From positions 62,001 to 126,000 of the forward strand of contig CAJJAW010000007.1 of assembly GCA_905182195.1 (NCBI GenBank): a stretch of 64,000 bases of DNA. Direction: 5' to 3'. The first letter of the stretch is position 1. The number at the start of each line of letters is the position of its first letter. The stretch is from Alphaproteobacteria bacterium UBA4588. Lineage in GTDB: Bacteria; Pseudomonadota; Alphaproteobacteria; Rhodobacterales; Rhodobacteraceae. Below, piece by piece: positions 27,656-37,246 of the stretch. The notes under the pieces are model-generated. The model was not told the origin of the DNA. It ran no database searches and saw only the letters and a program-made list of their open reading frames with translations. A program made the position numbers and the translations under genes.

Positions 27656-30435
27656 TTTTTGTTAAACCCCATCAAAGCTGCAGCAAATGGATTGTCAGGA
27701 TCAATTAGTTTTTCCTTTCTCGGTGGGCGGGCTTGAAAGCTTTCAGCCTTGGGGTCACGACCAGGGCCTTTTTTGGCTTGGCCTTTCCCACCTGTATCAA
27801 ACTGGGGCTTTACACGGGGTTTGGTGTTTTTACGCGTTGCATCAGTGGTACGTTCAGTACGGTGCGCGCTCCAAGTAAAGGTATAAAACACCTCCATCTC
27901 AACAGGTTGTTCCAGCTCAGCAGCTACAGAAGTTTTCTCAGGAAATAGAATATCAAGGGCTGACGCTGATCCTATTACACCAGAGGGCGTTTGCACTTCA
28001 CCAACATTTGGCGTAGCCGCATCCACTGATGTAGGTAAGTCAGGCACAGGTACGGGTTTCAACTTCTTTCGCTCTGCTTTTTCTGCCCGATAGCCAAAGC
28101 CCTGCATCAAATTAGCAAATTGTTCTAGGGTCATGCCCGTGATTGACAGCATATCAGCGGTGGCCTCAAACCCACCTCGGGTATTTTGGGTACGCAACAT
28201 ATCGGCCAGGCGCTCTGCCATATCAACACGTAAGGCGCGCTCACCAGCAGCACGATAACCAGATTTTAAATGATACCCCACCGGAGCTTTTTCATCAGTT
28301 GGAATCGTGACTAATCCCGGTGGCGGAGCCTCTGGGAATTCTTGCAAGCCAGAAAATAACGACCAAAGTAGTAACCTCAGGCGAGTTGGCGCAGGTTTTA
28401 GCATCAAGGGCATAAACACGGTAAACTGACCAAAACGAATACCATGCTTGCGCAAGGCGCCACGGGCTTCTTGGTCCAACGTTTTGACATCATCGCCAAC
28501 ATACGCACGATCCAACAAGCCAAGGCCTTCGATCATTTGAAAGGCAAAGCCACGCGCCATACCAGTGAGCGTTTCGTCACGCTCCATATTCAACATCGGC
28601 TCAAACAGGGTTGCAATCTTGCGATCAATGAAATGCTGCAACCGGCGCGTGACTTTCTCAACCGTCTCAGGCCCTGCTTCTTCATCTACGAAGGCTAGTA
28701 CATGTGGCTTGAGCACATCTGGACCAAGGATCAATTTACCCACAGCGGAGGCGCCCCACATCAAGCCACCCTGATCTGTGAAATCAATCTCAGTGTCTGG
28801 CGCATTATACATGCGATCAGCGCGCAAATGAAACTCAGGCGCTAAAGCCTGTAAGCTTGCACTGCGCAGGATTTTGGCCTCATCAGGCGAGGCGCTCACA
28901 TCTTGCTGAAATCGAAAGCCCTCAAGCCGCCCTACAAACTGCTCTTCAACAGTCACTTCGCCATCTTTATTCACTTCAGCCACAAGGCTCTCCTTCTGCT
29001 TCAATCGCCGCATCAATATAGATGTGCGCCGATCAACAAATCTTTGGGTCAGCGCAATATGAAGTGCGTCTGACAGGCGGTCTTCTACGGCGCGCGTTGC
29101 CTCACGCCAATGCTGATGATCACCAACCCAATCTTTACGCTGAGCAACATAGGTCCAGGTTCGAATATAGGCTAGTCTTTTCGATAATGCATCTATTTCA
29201 CCTTGGGTGTTATCGATACGTTTTATTTGTAGCGCGAGCCAATCTTGTGGAACATGCCCTTTTTCATGCAGATAGTTGTAAATAACACTCAGTAGATCTG
29301 CATGCTCTCGCCCAGAGATCCCGCGAAAATCTGGAATCCGACATACATCCCACAGCAGGTTAACAGAGGCCCCATCACTGGCGCGCGCTTGCACTTCGCC
29401 ATCTTCAACCAACATTTTAAGAGCACCCAAGTCGTCACTCTCGCGCACGCGGGTCAACCAATCATTGTCTGTATGAATTTCCAGCGACGCAATAAGCGCC
29501 TTAGTGGTACCAAACTGGAGTTTTGAATTGCGCCAATAGAGTTTTAACAATGGTTGAAAACGGTTCTCAGTAATCGCTGCAACAACCTCATCATGCAGTG
29601 GACTAGCTTCTCCAGTCACCCCAAAGCTGCCATTGTTCATGTGCCGCCCAGCGCGACCAGCAATTTGCGCCAATTCATTAGGCATAAGAGGCCGCATACG
29701 ATTACCGTCAAATTTGCTGGTGGCAGAGAATGCCACATGGTTCACATCTAGGTTCAAGCCCATGCCAATCGCATCTGTAGCAACCAGATAATCAACCTCA
29801 CCGTTTTGGTACATTTCAACCTGTGCATTACGAGTCCGGGGGCTCAGAGCCCCCATCACAACCGCCGCACCACCCTTTTGGCGTCGTAAAAGCTCAGCAA
29901 TGGCATATACGTTGTCTACACTGAAGGAGACAATTGCGGAGCGTGCAGGCATACGACTAATTTTCTTTTGACCACTGTAGCTAAGTTCAGAAAAACGGTC
30001 CCTGTACATAAAATCTGCCGTTGGCACCAAAGCCGCAATGGCTTTCCGCATGGTCTCCGCACCCAAAAACAGCGTCTCATGAAATCCCCGGGCCCTTAAA
30101 AGCCTATCAGTGAAAACGTGGCCGCGCTCTGGATCAGCGCAGAGTTGAATTTCATCAACCGCTAGAAAGTCACAGCCCATGCCCTCTGGCATCGCTTCAA
30201 CTGTGCAAACCCAGTATTTAGCCTGGTCAGGCACAATCCGCTCTTCCCCCGTGACCAAAGCCACAACAGAGGGGCCCCGAAGCAACACAATTTTATCATA
30301 AACTTCTCGCGCTAACAAACGCAACGGCAGGCCAATTACGCCCGAACGATGCGCAAGCATACGCTCAATTGCATAATGGGTTTTACCTGTATTCGTGGGG
30401 CCAAGCACAGCCACAATACGATTATTTGGGGCCAT
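27652..30435 (-). CDS. Suv3-like superfamily 2 DExH helicase
   Basis: A 927-residue ATP-dependent helicase. Walker A GPTNTGKT is at about 12-19 and Walker B is VDEIQ, with the helicase C block LVATDAIGMGLNLDVNHV and QIAGRAGR. This sequence matches the mitochondrial Suv3 and Rhodobacter MgpS-like group; Suv3 acts in RNA turnover. The C-terminal third has no strong domain and ends in a Lys/Arg-rich tail. The long ORF is intact. It overlaps the S4 protein gene by 4 bases and begins 19 bases after the stop of the broken TPR gene. Confidence 0.9.
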   Translation of the reverse strand: MAPNNRIVAVLGPTNTGKTHYAIERMLAHRSGVIGLPLRLLAREVYDKIVLLRGPSVVALVTGEERIVPDQAKYWVCTVEAMPEGMGCDFLAVDEIQLCADPERGHVFTDRLLRARGFHETLFLGAETMRKAIAALVPTADFMYRDRFSELSYSGQKKISRMPARSAIVSFSVDNVYAIAELLRRQKGGAAVVMGALSPRTRNAQVEMYQNGEVDYLVATDAIGMGLNLDVNHVAFSATSKFDGNRMRPLMPNELAQIAGRAGRHMNNGSFGVTGEASPLHDEVVAAITENRFQPLLKLYWRNSKLQFGTTKALIASLEIHTDNDWLTRVRESDDLGALKMLVEDGEVQARASDGASVNLLWDVCRIPDFRGISGREHADLLSVIYNYLHEKGHVPQDWLALQIKRIDNTQGEIDALSKRLAYIRTWTYVAQRKDWVGDHQHWREATRAVEDRLSDALHIALTQRFVDRRTSILMRRLKQKESLVAEVNKDGEVTVEEQFVGRLEGFRFQQDVSASPDEAKILRSASLQALAPEFHLRADRMYNAPDTEIDFTDQGGLMWGASAVGKLILGPDVLKPHVLAFVDEEAGPETVEKVTRRLQHFIDRKIATLFEPMLNMERDETLTGMARGFAFQMIEGLGLLDRAYVGDDVKTLDQEARGALRKHGIRFGQFTVFMPLMLKPAPTRLRLLLWSLFSGLQEFPEAPPPGLVTIPTDEKAPVGYHLKSGYRAAGERALRVDMAERLADMLRTQNTRGGFEATADMLSITGMTLEQFANLMQGFGYRAEKAERKKLKPVPVPDLPTSVDAATPNVGEVQTPSGVIGSASALDILFPEKTSVAAELEQPVEMEVFYTFTWSAHRTERTTDATRKNTKPRVKPQFDTGGKGQAKKGPGRDPKAESFQARPPRKEKLIDPDNPFAAALMGFNKK

Positions 30436-30454
30436 CGGCCGATCCCCTAAAGTG

Positions 30455-31014
30455 TTACAGGGCTTGCCCTTGGGTTTTCGCGTCTAAACAGTCTCTTGCC
30501 GTCGATAAGATTTTGGAGTGGGGATGTATAGCCTCTATCATCTGAAAACCCTCAAATGCTTCCATGAATAGGCCCGCGTCCTCCAAAATGAACATCAAAC
30601 CCTCCAAAGCTCTAAAATGCCTTGGTCAAGGGCCAAAGCCCGTTCAATTGCAGCCAAGGCCGGCCCTGCCTTGGCGGGCTGATACAGCACCACCGCACTC
30701 AGGTTCCAGTCTTTAGAAAATTCTGGCGCATGATCTGGGAGTGCATTCAGATGTTGAAGGGCGACCTTATAGTCTTGTGCATCTATAGCTAGCCTTGCGC
30801 GGGTAAGCAGGTAATCAATTGCAGCAGAACCACTTTTCGACCACTCTAGCAGAATTTTAGCTTCCAACGCTGTTGCGTCAACAGCCTCCACCTTTTTCCA
30901 CTTTTTAAATAGAACATCCAAATCAGGTGATTGCGCGCACAGCGTCCAAGCTGTTACAAATAAAATTACTGTTAAGATCAGTACGGATTTGAATTTCGAA
31001 AATAGTATCTTCAT
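30455..31014 (-). pseudogene. Exported TPR protein, interrupted by a single-base frameshift
   Basis: The 5' frame (31014 to 30595, 139 residues) has a signal peptide (residues 1-28) and TPR-like helices, ending abnormally after AIERALALDQ. A one-base shift at about 30620-30627 restores a second frame reading RHFRALEGLMFILEDAG and continuing about 55 residues to a TAA at 30455-30457. LALDPRHFRALEGL is the expected TPR sequence, and the intact paralogue at 40837-41376 reads LSIRPRHLGALSGAG at the same place. The likely cause is loss of one C in the GACC(C)AAGG stretch. The repaired product would have about 185 residues. Sequence error is an alternative. Confidence 0.8.
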
Positions 31015-31087
31015 AAGAGTATTGTAACACGGGTTTTAAGGGTTTCAGCCCCTTACAATATAATTTTATAAATCAAGGAATACCCCT

Positions 31088-31378
31088 ATGAGCGACCTAC
31101 TGGAACAAGCGGTGAAAGCCCTAAATAAAAAACTAGGTCACGTTGGTTTTGATGGCGTCGCAAAGTTTTTAATCACTGACAAAGGATCAGTGATTATCGA
31201 TGGTAATGGCGCACGCATTTCTAACGCCGATGCCGATGTCACCCTTTCTGCATCCGTTGAAGTGTTTCAAGCGATCATGGATGGTGATCAGAATCCCACC
31301 TCAGCGTTCATGACAGGCGAGCTGTCCATTAATGGAGACATGGGTATAGCGTTAAAATTGGCTGGTAACCTCCAATAG
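31088..31378 (+). CDS. SCP2 sterol-binding domain protein
   Basis: A 96-residue protein consisting of a single SCP2 lipid-binding domain (ITDKGSVIIDGNGARISNAD, SAFMTGELSINGDMGIALKL). Such proteins bind lipids or acyl-CoA; the bacterial role is unclear. In relatives a lysophospholipase-like alpha/beta hydrolase follows it, and a remnant of such a gene lies directly downstream here. Confidence 0.92.
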   Translation: MSDLLEQAVKALNKKLGHVGFDGVAKFLITDKGSVIIDGNGARISNADADVTLSASVEVFQAIMDGDQNPTSAFMTGELSINGDMGIALKLAGNLQ

Positions 31379-31417
31379 ATAGCTAAACTAGCACCCTTCC
31401 ATACAGACCTGATATAA

Positions 31418-31861
31418 GGCCCCAATAGTGGAAAAGGCTATTGGCTCAGGGCGCCATGCGGGGAGAGAGTTCGCATTGATGTTTGGAATTCAGACGCCAA
31501 GGGTATAGTACTGATTTTTCCAGGTAGTGCTAAGTACATAGAAAAATATGACTGTGCGGCAGAGATGTTTGCATCGCAAGGCTGTAGCTGTTCAGAAATC
31601 GGTTCGAGGGGCCAGGGTTTAGCCCACCACTTGCAAGCAGACCGCAATATTGGTCACGTGATAAACTTCATTTTTTCATCAATCATGATGTTCTTTCTAG
31701 GCAGCAATGAAGATATCGTAGGTCCGCTACGTATACACAACCGGATAGCCCGTTGGCCACGAGCACGTTTAGAAGTTATACAAGATGCCAATCATGAAAT
31801 AATGATGGAGCTGCCCAAGCTTCGAATCCAGCTTTTATGGCCAGACATGTGCGTTTTTTGA
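31418..31861 (+). pseudogene. Lysophospholipase-like alpha/beta hydrolase with internal deletion (PldB-like)
   Basis: The frame is open for 147 codons after a TAA at 31415 and has no proper start until 31565. Its first part matches the N-terminus of PldB-like hydrolases: YWLRAPCGERVRIDVW, IVLIFPGSAKYIEKY, GSRGQGLAHHLQADRNIGHV. It then jumps directly to the C-terminal end: MMFFLGSNEDIVGPLRIHNR and LEVIQDANHEIMMELP. From family knowledge about 150 residues are missing, including the GxSxG nucleophile and acid regions; only the last catalytic His (DANHEI) is present. The deletion junction is near 31660-31690. A residual product could be made but should not be a hydrolase. Confidence 0.8.
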
Positions 31862-31867
31862 GAGCCA

Positions 31868-32632
31868 TCACCCGATTGCGTGAATACCAGCCGCATCCAC
31901 ATTCGCACCAGCTTTCATCCAACCCTGCTCAGAGCCGATAAAAAACATGTGTGGGCCATACTGCGCCCATTCGGCGGCCTTTGCCGAGTTGGGCACGAAC
32001 GTCATGTAGGCTTTCCCAGATGCTTTTGCTGCGTCGCCTGTGCGTTTGAGTGCATCCAGCAACTGTTGTGAATTAGTATTTGAATAGCCCATAGATACAC
32101 TCATATCCGAGGGTCCAAGAAACAGCCCATCTATGCCATCAGTAGCGGCAATAGCTTCCACATTGGCCAGGGCCTCTGGTTCTTCTATTTGCGCGATCAC
32201 CACTGTTTCACGGCCAGATTGTGCCAAGACCTCCTTCATCGCATACTGACCGTAACCAGCCCAACGCGTAGCCCCAGCAAACCCACGCCCACCGTTACCA
32301 AAATGCGACAGGCGAACCAAATCGGCCGCTTGCGTGGCATTTACGATATGAGGTGCTACAACGCCGACAGCTCCCATATCCAAAACTTGAAGGATGGTTT
32401 CAGATGAGAAATGCGTCACCCGCACAAGTACTGGAAAATCCAACGCCCGGGCGATCGCTAAACAGGCATCCGCCCGACCACGATCAAAGGGGCTGTGTTC
32501 CATATCAAGGCAAACAAAATCCAAATGGCTCGTGGCCAAAACTTCAATCAATTCATAGGCTGGTGTTTTAATAAATGTCCCAGCCATTAAATCTCGATTG
32601 GCCATACGAGCCTTGAAATTTTTAATACGCAT
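31868..32632 (-). CDS. HpcH/HpaI family aldolase
   Basis: Metal-dependent class II aldolase of the 2,4-dihydroxyhept-2-ene-1,7-dioate aldolase group, producing or cleaving 2-keto-3-hydroxy acids. From the ATG at 32632 (GGAGAG four bases upstream) it has 254 residues. Conserved blocks are FVCLDMEHSPFDRGRADACL, LDMGAVGVVAPHIVNATQAA, VIAQIEEPEALANVE with the metal-binding Glu, and GLFLGPSDMSVSMG with the metal-binding Asp. Substrate unknown; no pathway partners adjacent. It ends 6 bases from the convergent hydrolase remnant. Confidence 0.9.
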   Translation of the reverse strand: MRIKNFKARMANRDLMAGTFIKTPAYELIEVLATSHLDFVCLDMEHSPFDRGRADACLAIARALDFPVLVRVTHFSSETILQVLDMGAVGVVAPHIVNATQAADLVRLSHFGNGGRGFAGATRWAGYGQYAMKEVLAQSGRETVVIAQIEEPEALANVEAIAATDGIDGLFLGPSDMSVSMGYSNTNSQQLLDALKRTGDAAKASGKAYMTFVPNSAKAAEWAQYGPHMFFIGSEQGWMKAGANVDAAGIHAIG

Positions 32633-32690
32633 GATCTCTCCAATTGTAACCATTAGTCACAAAGGGATCACGAACTGATTGCAATTTCAA

Positions 32691-32725
32691 TTATCAATTA
32701 TCAATTATCAATTATCAATTATCAA
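32691..32725. repeat. Tandem heptamer repeat (5 x TTATCAA)
   Basis: Five perfect copies of the 7-base unit TTATCAA, flanked on both sides by shorter imperfect TTTCAA units. It lies in the 319-base intergenic region (32633-32951) between the divergent aldolase and pepF genes, where I see nothing else but AT-rich sequence. Such a tract is prone to copy-number change and would alter promoter spacing. Confidence 0.95.
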
Positions 32726-32951
32726 TTTCAAAGCACATATAGCAACGCTCAACAAGACACCAAACACGCCCAACCAACCAGCAAAGGCCATACTTAAAAT
32801 ATGTATTTAAAAAAAATTACCTTTAACAATTGGAACAGTGAATATAGGAAATAATCCAGATACATATTGTTTGTTGCAGCGCATTGCTCACCATGAGAAC
32901 CCGCTCTCGCGGACAGTCGCACAAACACTAAATGCCAATAAGGATCCAATC

Positions 32952-34768
32952 ATGTTTAAAAAAAACCGCGTATTTGATGCCAACGCTCATGGCAATGGTG
33001 CATTCGGTGATCTTCCAGAATGGGATTTGAGTGATCTTTATACCAGCGAGGATGCGCCAGAATTATTACGTGATCTAAACTGGCTTAAAAAATCTTGTAT
33101 AACCTTTTCAATAGATTACGAAGGAAATCTAATCAACCTAGATGCGGCTGGATTACTGGGAGCTGTGCAGCGCTACGAGGCGATAGATGTGATAGCCGGG
33201 CGGATCATGTCCTTTGCCGGATTGCGCTATTACCAACTCACATCTGACCCTGAGCGCGCCAAATTCATGTCTGATATGCAAGATAAGCTGACAAACCTGA
33301 CCACGCCGTTAGTTTTTTATAGCCTTGAATTCAATAGATTGCATGATGAAAGTCTTTCAAAAATGATAGGCCAAAATAGTGATCTTGCACGTTATAAACC
33401 AGTATTTGATCGAATGCGGGCGATGAAACCTTACCAACTATCCGATGAGTTAGAAAAATTTTTACATGATCAGTCCGTAGTTAGCGCAGCAGCTTGGAAC
33501 CGCTTGTTCGACGAAACAGTCGCCAGCTTGGTGTTCCATATCGATGGTGAAGAACTACCCTTGGAAGCTGCTGCCAATAAGCTTTCCGAACAGAACCGCG
33601 ATACCCGCGAGGCTGCTGCGCGTGAGATTGCCAGGGTCTTGCGTGAGAACACCAGCCTATTTTCTAGGGTACATAATACATTAGCAAAAGAAAAATCCAT
33701 CGAGGATCGCTGGCGCAACATGCCGTCCCCACAAGCCGGGCGTCACCTATCTAATCATGTTGAAGCAGAGGTCGTAGAGGCCCTGCGCGACGCTGTTGTG
33801 GCCGCATATCCCAAGTTGTCGCATCGCTACTACGCTTTGAAAGCCAAATGGCTGGGTCTTGAATCTATGCAGGTTTGGGATCGAAACGCTCCTTGCCGAT
33901 CGAAGATAGTAAGCCGGTAAATTGGGCTACAGCTCAAGAAATGGTGCTGTCTGCTTACGCAGATTTTTCACCAGAGATGGCCGAGATTGCAAAGCCGTTC
34001 TTCACAGAAGGTTGGATTGACGCCGCCGTCAAACCCGGCAAAGCTCCTGGCGCATTTGCTCACCCCACAGTCACCACTGTGCATCCCTATGTGATGCTCA
34101 ACTACCTCGGAAAACCGCGCGACGTGATGACCTTGGCTCATGAGCTCGGGCATGGAGTGCATCAAGTCTTGGCTGCTGGCCAAGGGGAACTGTTATCATC
34201 CACCCCTCTCACATTGGCCGAAACCGCCTCGGTATTTGGAGAAATGTTGACCTTCCGCAAGCTTCTCTCAGCAGCCAAAACACAACAAGACCGCAAGGTG
34301 CTTTTAGCCGGCAAGGTTGAGGATATGATCAACACAGTTGTGCGCCAAATTGCATTTTATGACTTTGAGTGTAAACTGCATGCAGCGCGCGCTGAAGGCG
34401 AATTGACCCCAGGCCAAATCAACGAAATCTGGATGAGCGTGCAGGCCGAAAGCCTCGGTCCAATATTTGAATTTATGGATGGCTATGAGACGTTCTGGTC
34501 CTACATCCCCCATTTCGTGCATTCGCCTTTCTACGTATACGCATACGCGTTCGGGGACGGCCTGGTGAATGCACTATACGCAGTTTACGAAGAAGGAGAC
34601 CCGGACTTTCAGGAAAAATACTTTGACATGCTACGCGCAGGCGGCTCCAAGCATCATAAAGAGCTATTAGCCCCGTTCGGTTTAGACGCCAGCGATCCAG
34701 CTTTCTGGGACAAAGGTTTGAGCATGATTTCAGGGATGATTGATGAATTGGAAGCTATGGAAGACTAG
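32952..34768 (+). pseudogene. pepF: Oligoendopeptidase F (M3 metallopeptidase), interrupted by a frameshift
   Basis: Zinc oligopeptidase of about 605 residues if repaired. The first frame starts at ATG 32952 (AAGGA upstream; the ATG-less extension to 32838 is not conserved) and runs through ESMQVWDRNAP, then goes wrong and stops at 33920. The second frame resumes with LPIEDSKPVNWATAQE from 33893 to 34768 and holds the zinc site LAHELGHGVHQ (HExxH) and the third ligand region LAETASVFGEML. Exactly one base is missing at 33891-33894. Both halves are otherwise highly conserved, so this is very recent decay or a sequence error. Confidence 0.85.
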
Positions 34769-34885
34769 GTCTTTCAATCAAAGCTATTGGTTGGGGGCGG
34801 CTTTGTAAGCTACCCCTTCTAAGGGGAACACTTAATTAAAAGCTCGGGCCTCACTATAAGCTCAAAGAATTGTGCTTAAATCAGC

Positions 34886-35038
34886 CTAATGCTCCACGGG
34901 TTGAAATCCGTTGCTAGTATATACAGAAATCAGATCACCCTCACTAAAGCGAAAATGGTCTGGAAAATCTGACCCAGATTGCGATAGCAATAATTCATAC
35001 CAAGTCCGATCAGAAGCTTTTGGATGACATACCATCAT
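34886..35038 (-). other. Short open frame, possible gene remnant
   Basis: Within the otherwise gene-free 34769-35105 interval the minus strand has a 50-codon frame starting MMVCHPKASDRTWYELLLSQ and ending in GFQPVEH. The composition looks protein-like and a TGA lies just upstream of the ATG. I do not recognise it. It may be the C-terminal relic of a lost gene or a small protein; no ribosome-binding site is evident. A short GC-rich hairpin (CCCCTT/AAGGGG at 34813-34826) lies between it and pepF. Confidence 0.3.
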
Positions 35039-35105
35039 ATGGTTCTTTCAAAGTGAGACTAGCAACACTATTTGATTCAAAATTCATGAAATAAATATGT
35101 AATAA

Positions 35106-36080
35106 CTAAGGTAACTTTTGGGCAACGGACAGGATCGTATCAATTGCTACTTGGGTGCCCCGCGCCTGTTCTAAGCTCCAAGGGTAATCCACCCCTTTAC
35201 GGATGCTATGGCCAAAGGCCTCAACCTGATTGACATAATGGTTAGCGTTGGGAAATTTTTCCACCAGAAGGCCCAGATCAGGTTGATGCAACTCCACCCG
35301 CGCCTCACCAAAAACATTAGGATTAAACGGTGCTGTGAGCCGCAGCAGGCCATCTGTTCCATGAAACACCATTTCCTGATGAGGATGCATGCGCGTGGAT
35401 ACATAGGCAGAATACGTGGCGCCACCAACCAAACCCTGAAAAGATGCAAAAACATCAAACCCGTTTTCATATCGAATTTTTGCAGAAATATCCTCAAGAT
35501 CACAGCCCATCACGTAACGTGCAGACCCAATAGCATAGACCCCAATATCCCGCAGGCCACCACCGCCCATTTCTTTCTGATTGCGAATATTCCCTGGATC
35601 ACCACTGTTGTCGTAGGAAAACCCAACAGTGATGTGAGACACCTTACCAATAGCCCCATCTGCCACTAGTTGTCGGGTACGTTGCCACTGCGGATGGTGC
35701 ACGATCATATATGCTTCTGCAGCGATCAAACCTGTCGCGTCACGGGCTGCAACCAGTGCGTCAAAGTCATCACCATGCATCGCAATCGGCTTTTCAGCCA
35801 AAATATGTTTGCCAGCATCTAGCGCTTTAATCGCCCACTCCGCATGCAAGTGATGTGGTAGCGGAATATAGACCGCATCAATTTCTGGATCATGGATGAG
35901 AGTATCATAGCTATCTATCGCACGGCAGCTGGGCGCCATCTGTTGAAATGGCTTCACTTTTACTAAATCACGGCTTGCGATGGCCGAAAGCACAGCACCG
36001 CTGGCCAAGTGGATAGCAGGTGCCATATGTTCTTGAGCAAAGCTAGAGGCACCAAGAATACCCCACCGGATCGGTGTCAT
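35106..36080 (-). CDS. Gfo/Idh/MocA family NAD(P)-dependent oxidoreductase
   Basis: A 324-residue dehydrogenase acting on a sugar, inositol or related polyol. The Rossmann motif IRWGILGASSFAQEHMAPAI is at the N-terminus and the catalytic lysine lies in ILAEKPIAM near residue 95, with the C-terminal GFO_IDH_MocA_C beta-sheet domain after about 125. AGGAG lies 7 bases upstream of the start. It stands alone between unrelated genes, so the substrate is unknown. Confidence 0.9.
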   Translation of the reverse strand: MTPIRWGILGASSFAQEHMAPAIHLASGAVLSAIASRDLVKVKPFQQMAPSCRAIDSYDTLIHDPEIDAVYIPLPHHLHAEWAIKALDAGKHILAEKPIAMHGDDFDALVAARDATGLIAAEAYMIVHHPQWQRTRQLVADGAIGKVSHITVGFSYDNSGDPGNIRNQKEMGGGGLRDIGVYAIGSARYVMGCDLEDISAKIRYENGFDVFASFQGLVGGATYSAYVSTRMHPHQEMVFHGTDGLLRLTAPFNPNVFGEARVELHQPDLGLLVEKFPNANHYVNQVEAFGHSIRKGVDYPWSLEQARGTQVAIDTILSVAQKLP

Positions 36081-36181
36081 GTGAATCTCCTCTCATCACT
36101 CACACAAACATAGCGGAAGAAAATAGACCTGCCAGTGGGAAATTAGAATAATTATGCTATTGGCGCCCAATGACCGCGGGA

Positions 36182-37078
36182 TTATGCATTGAGCAACATG
36201 CCTTTGTCTTCTGCAAGTTCCCGCATCCGGTTCTGAAGTTTTTCAAATGCCCGCACTTCAATTTGGCGAATACGTTCACGGCTCACATTGTACCGACCGG
36301 AGAGCTCTTCCAAAGTGATCGCCCGATCCTGCAAGCGCCGTTGCATCATAATGTCTTTTTCACGATCATTGAGAACGCCCATAGCCTTGCTTAACATCTC
36401 ACTACGTACAGAGATTTCGTCGTTTTCCTCATAATCACCAGCTTGATCAGCGGAATCGTCTTGCAACCAATCTTGCCACTGGGTGGAGCTATCGCCATCA
36501 CTTCCAACCATCACGTTTAATGAGGCATCACCTCCCGACATGCGGCGGTTCATCGACACTACTTCAGCTTCCCTAACCCCTAAATCCGTAGCAATTTTCG
36601 TAATTTGTTCAGGACGCAGATCACCGTCGTCATAGGCCCCTATTTTGGATTTTGCTTTTCGCAGATTAAAAAATAACTTCTTTTGCCCAGATGTAGTGCC
36701 CATCTTCACCAAAGACCAAGACCGCAACACATATTCTTGAATGCTGGCTCGGATCCACCACATGGCATAAGTCGCCAATCGAAAACCTTTTTCAGGATCA
36801 AATTTTTTGACCGCCTGCATCAAGCCCACATTGGCTTCTGACACAACTTCAGCCTGCGGCAATCCATAGCCACGGTAGCCCATTGCAATTTTTGCAGCCA
36901 ACCGCAGGTGGCTGGTCACCATCTTATGCGCCGCCGCGCTGTCCTGGCGCTCGACCCAGGCTTTGGCAAGCATATATTCCTCTTCGGCCTCAAGCATCGG
37001 GAACTTACGTATATCTTGCATATAACGGTTTAATCCGCCTTCCGGTGTTGCTGCCGGTAAATTTGCATAATTTGCCAT
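36182..37078 (-). CDS. rpoH: RNA polymerase heat-shock sigma factor RpoH
   Basis: Sigma-32-type factor of 298 residues. Region 2 has SEANVGLMQAVKKFDPEKGF and RLATYAMWWIRASIQEYVLR, followed by the RpoH box QKKLFFNLRKAKSKI. Region 4 has TLEELSGRYNVSRERIRQIE near the C-terminus. AAGGGGAA precedes the ATG. Rhodobacteraceae often carry two rpoH genes; this one sits next to rluD. Which class it belongs to cannot be settled here. Confidence 0.95.
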   Translation of the reverse strand: MANYANLPAATPEGGLNRYMQDIRKFPMLEAEEEYMLAKAWVERQDSAAAHKMVTSHLRLAAKIAMGYRGYGLPQAEVVSEANVGLMQAVKKFDPEKGFRLATYAMWWIRASIQEYVLRSWSLVKMGTTSGQKKLFFNLRKAKSKIGAYDDGDLRPEQITKIATDLGVREAEVVSMNRRMSGGDASLNVMVGSDGDSSTQWQDWLQDDSADQAGDYEENDEISVRSEMLSKAMGVLNDREKDIMMQRRLQDRAITLEELSGRYNVSRERIRQIEVRAFEKLQNRMRELAEDKGMLLNA

Positions 37079-37246
37079 GTTGTTCCCCTTCTTGAACCCC
37101 CACGCTTATGGGCTTACGATAGATATGAGGGCCTGCACACTCGGTTTCAAGAGAGCAGTGAATATTTAATACAACCCATAATTAATAGCAAATCTTGTCC
37201 CTGTACGCCTAAAATTACTTAGAGATCGTGCAGATTAGCACTCAAA

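Noticed and set aside
32691-32725. CRISPR array
   Set aside because: The repeat unit is 7 bases and directly contiguous with no spacers and no cas genes, so it is a simple tandem repeat.
35208-35669. 153-codon plus-strand ORF
   Set aside because: Antisense to the Gfo/Idh/MocA gene.
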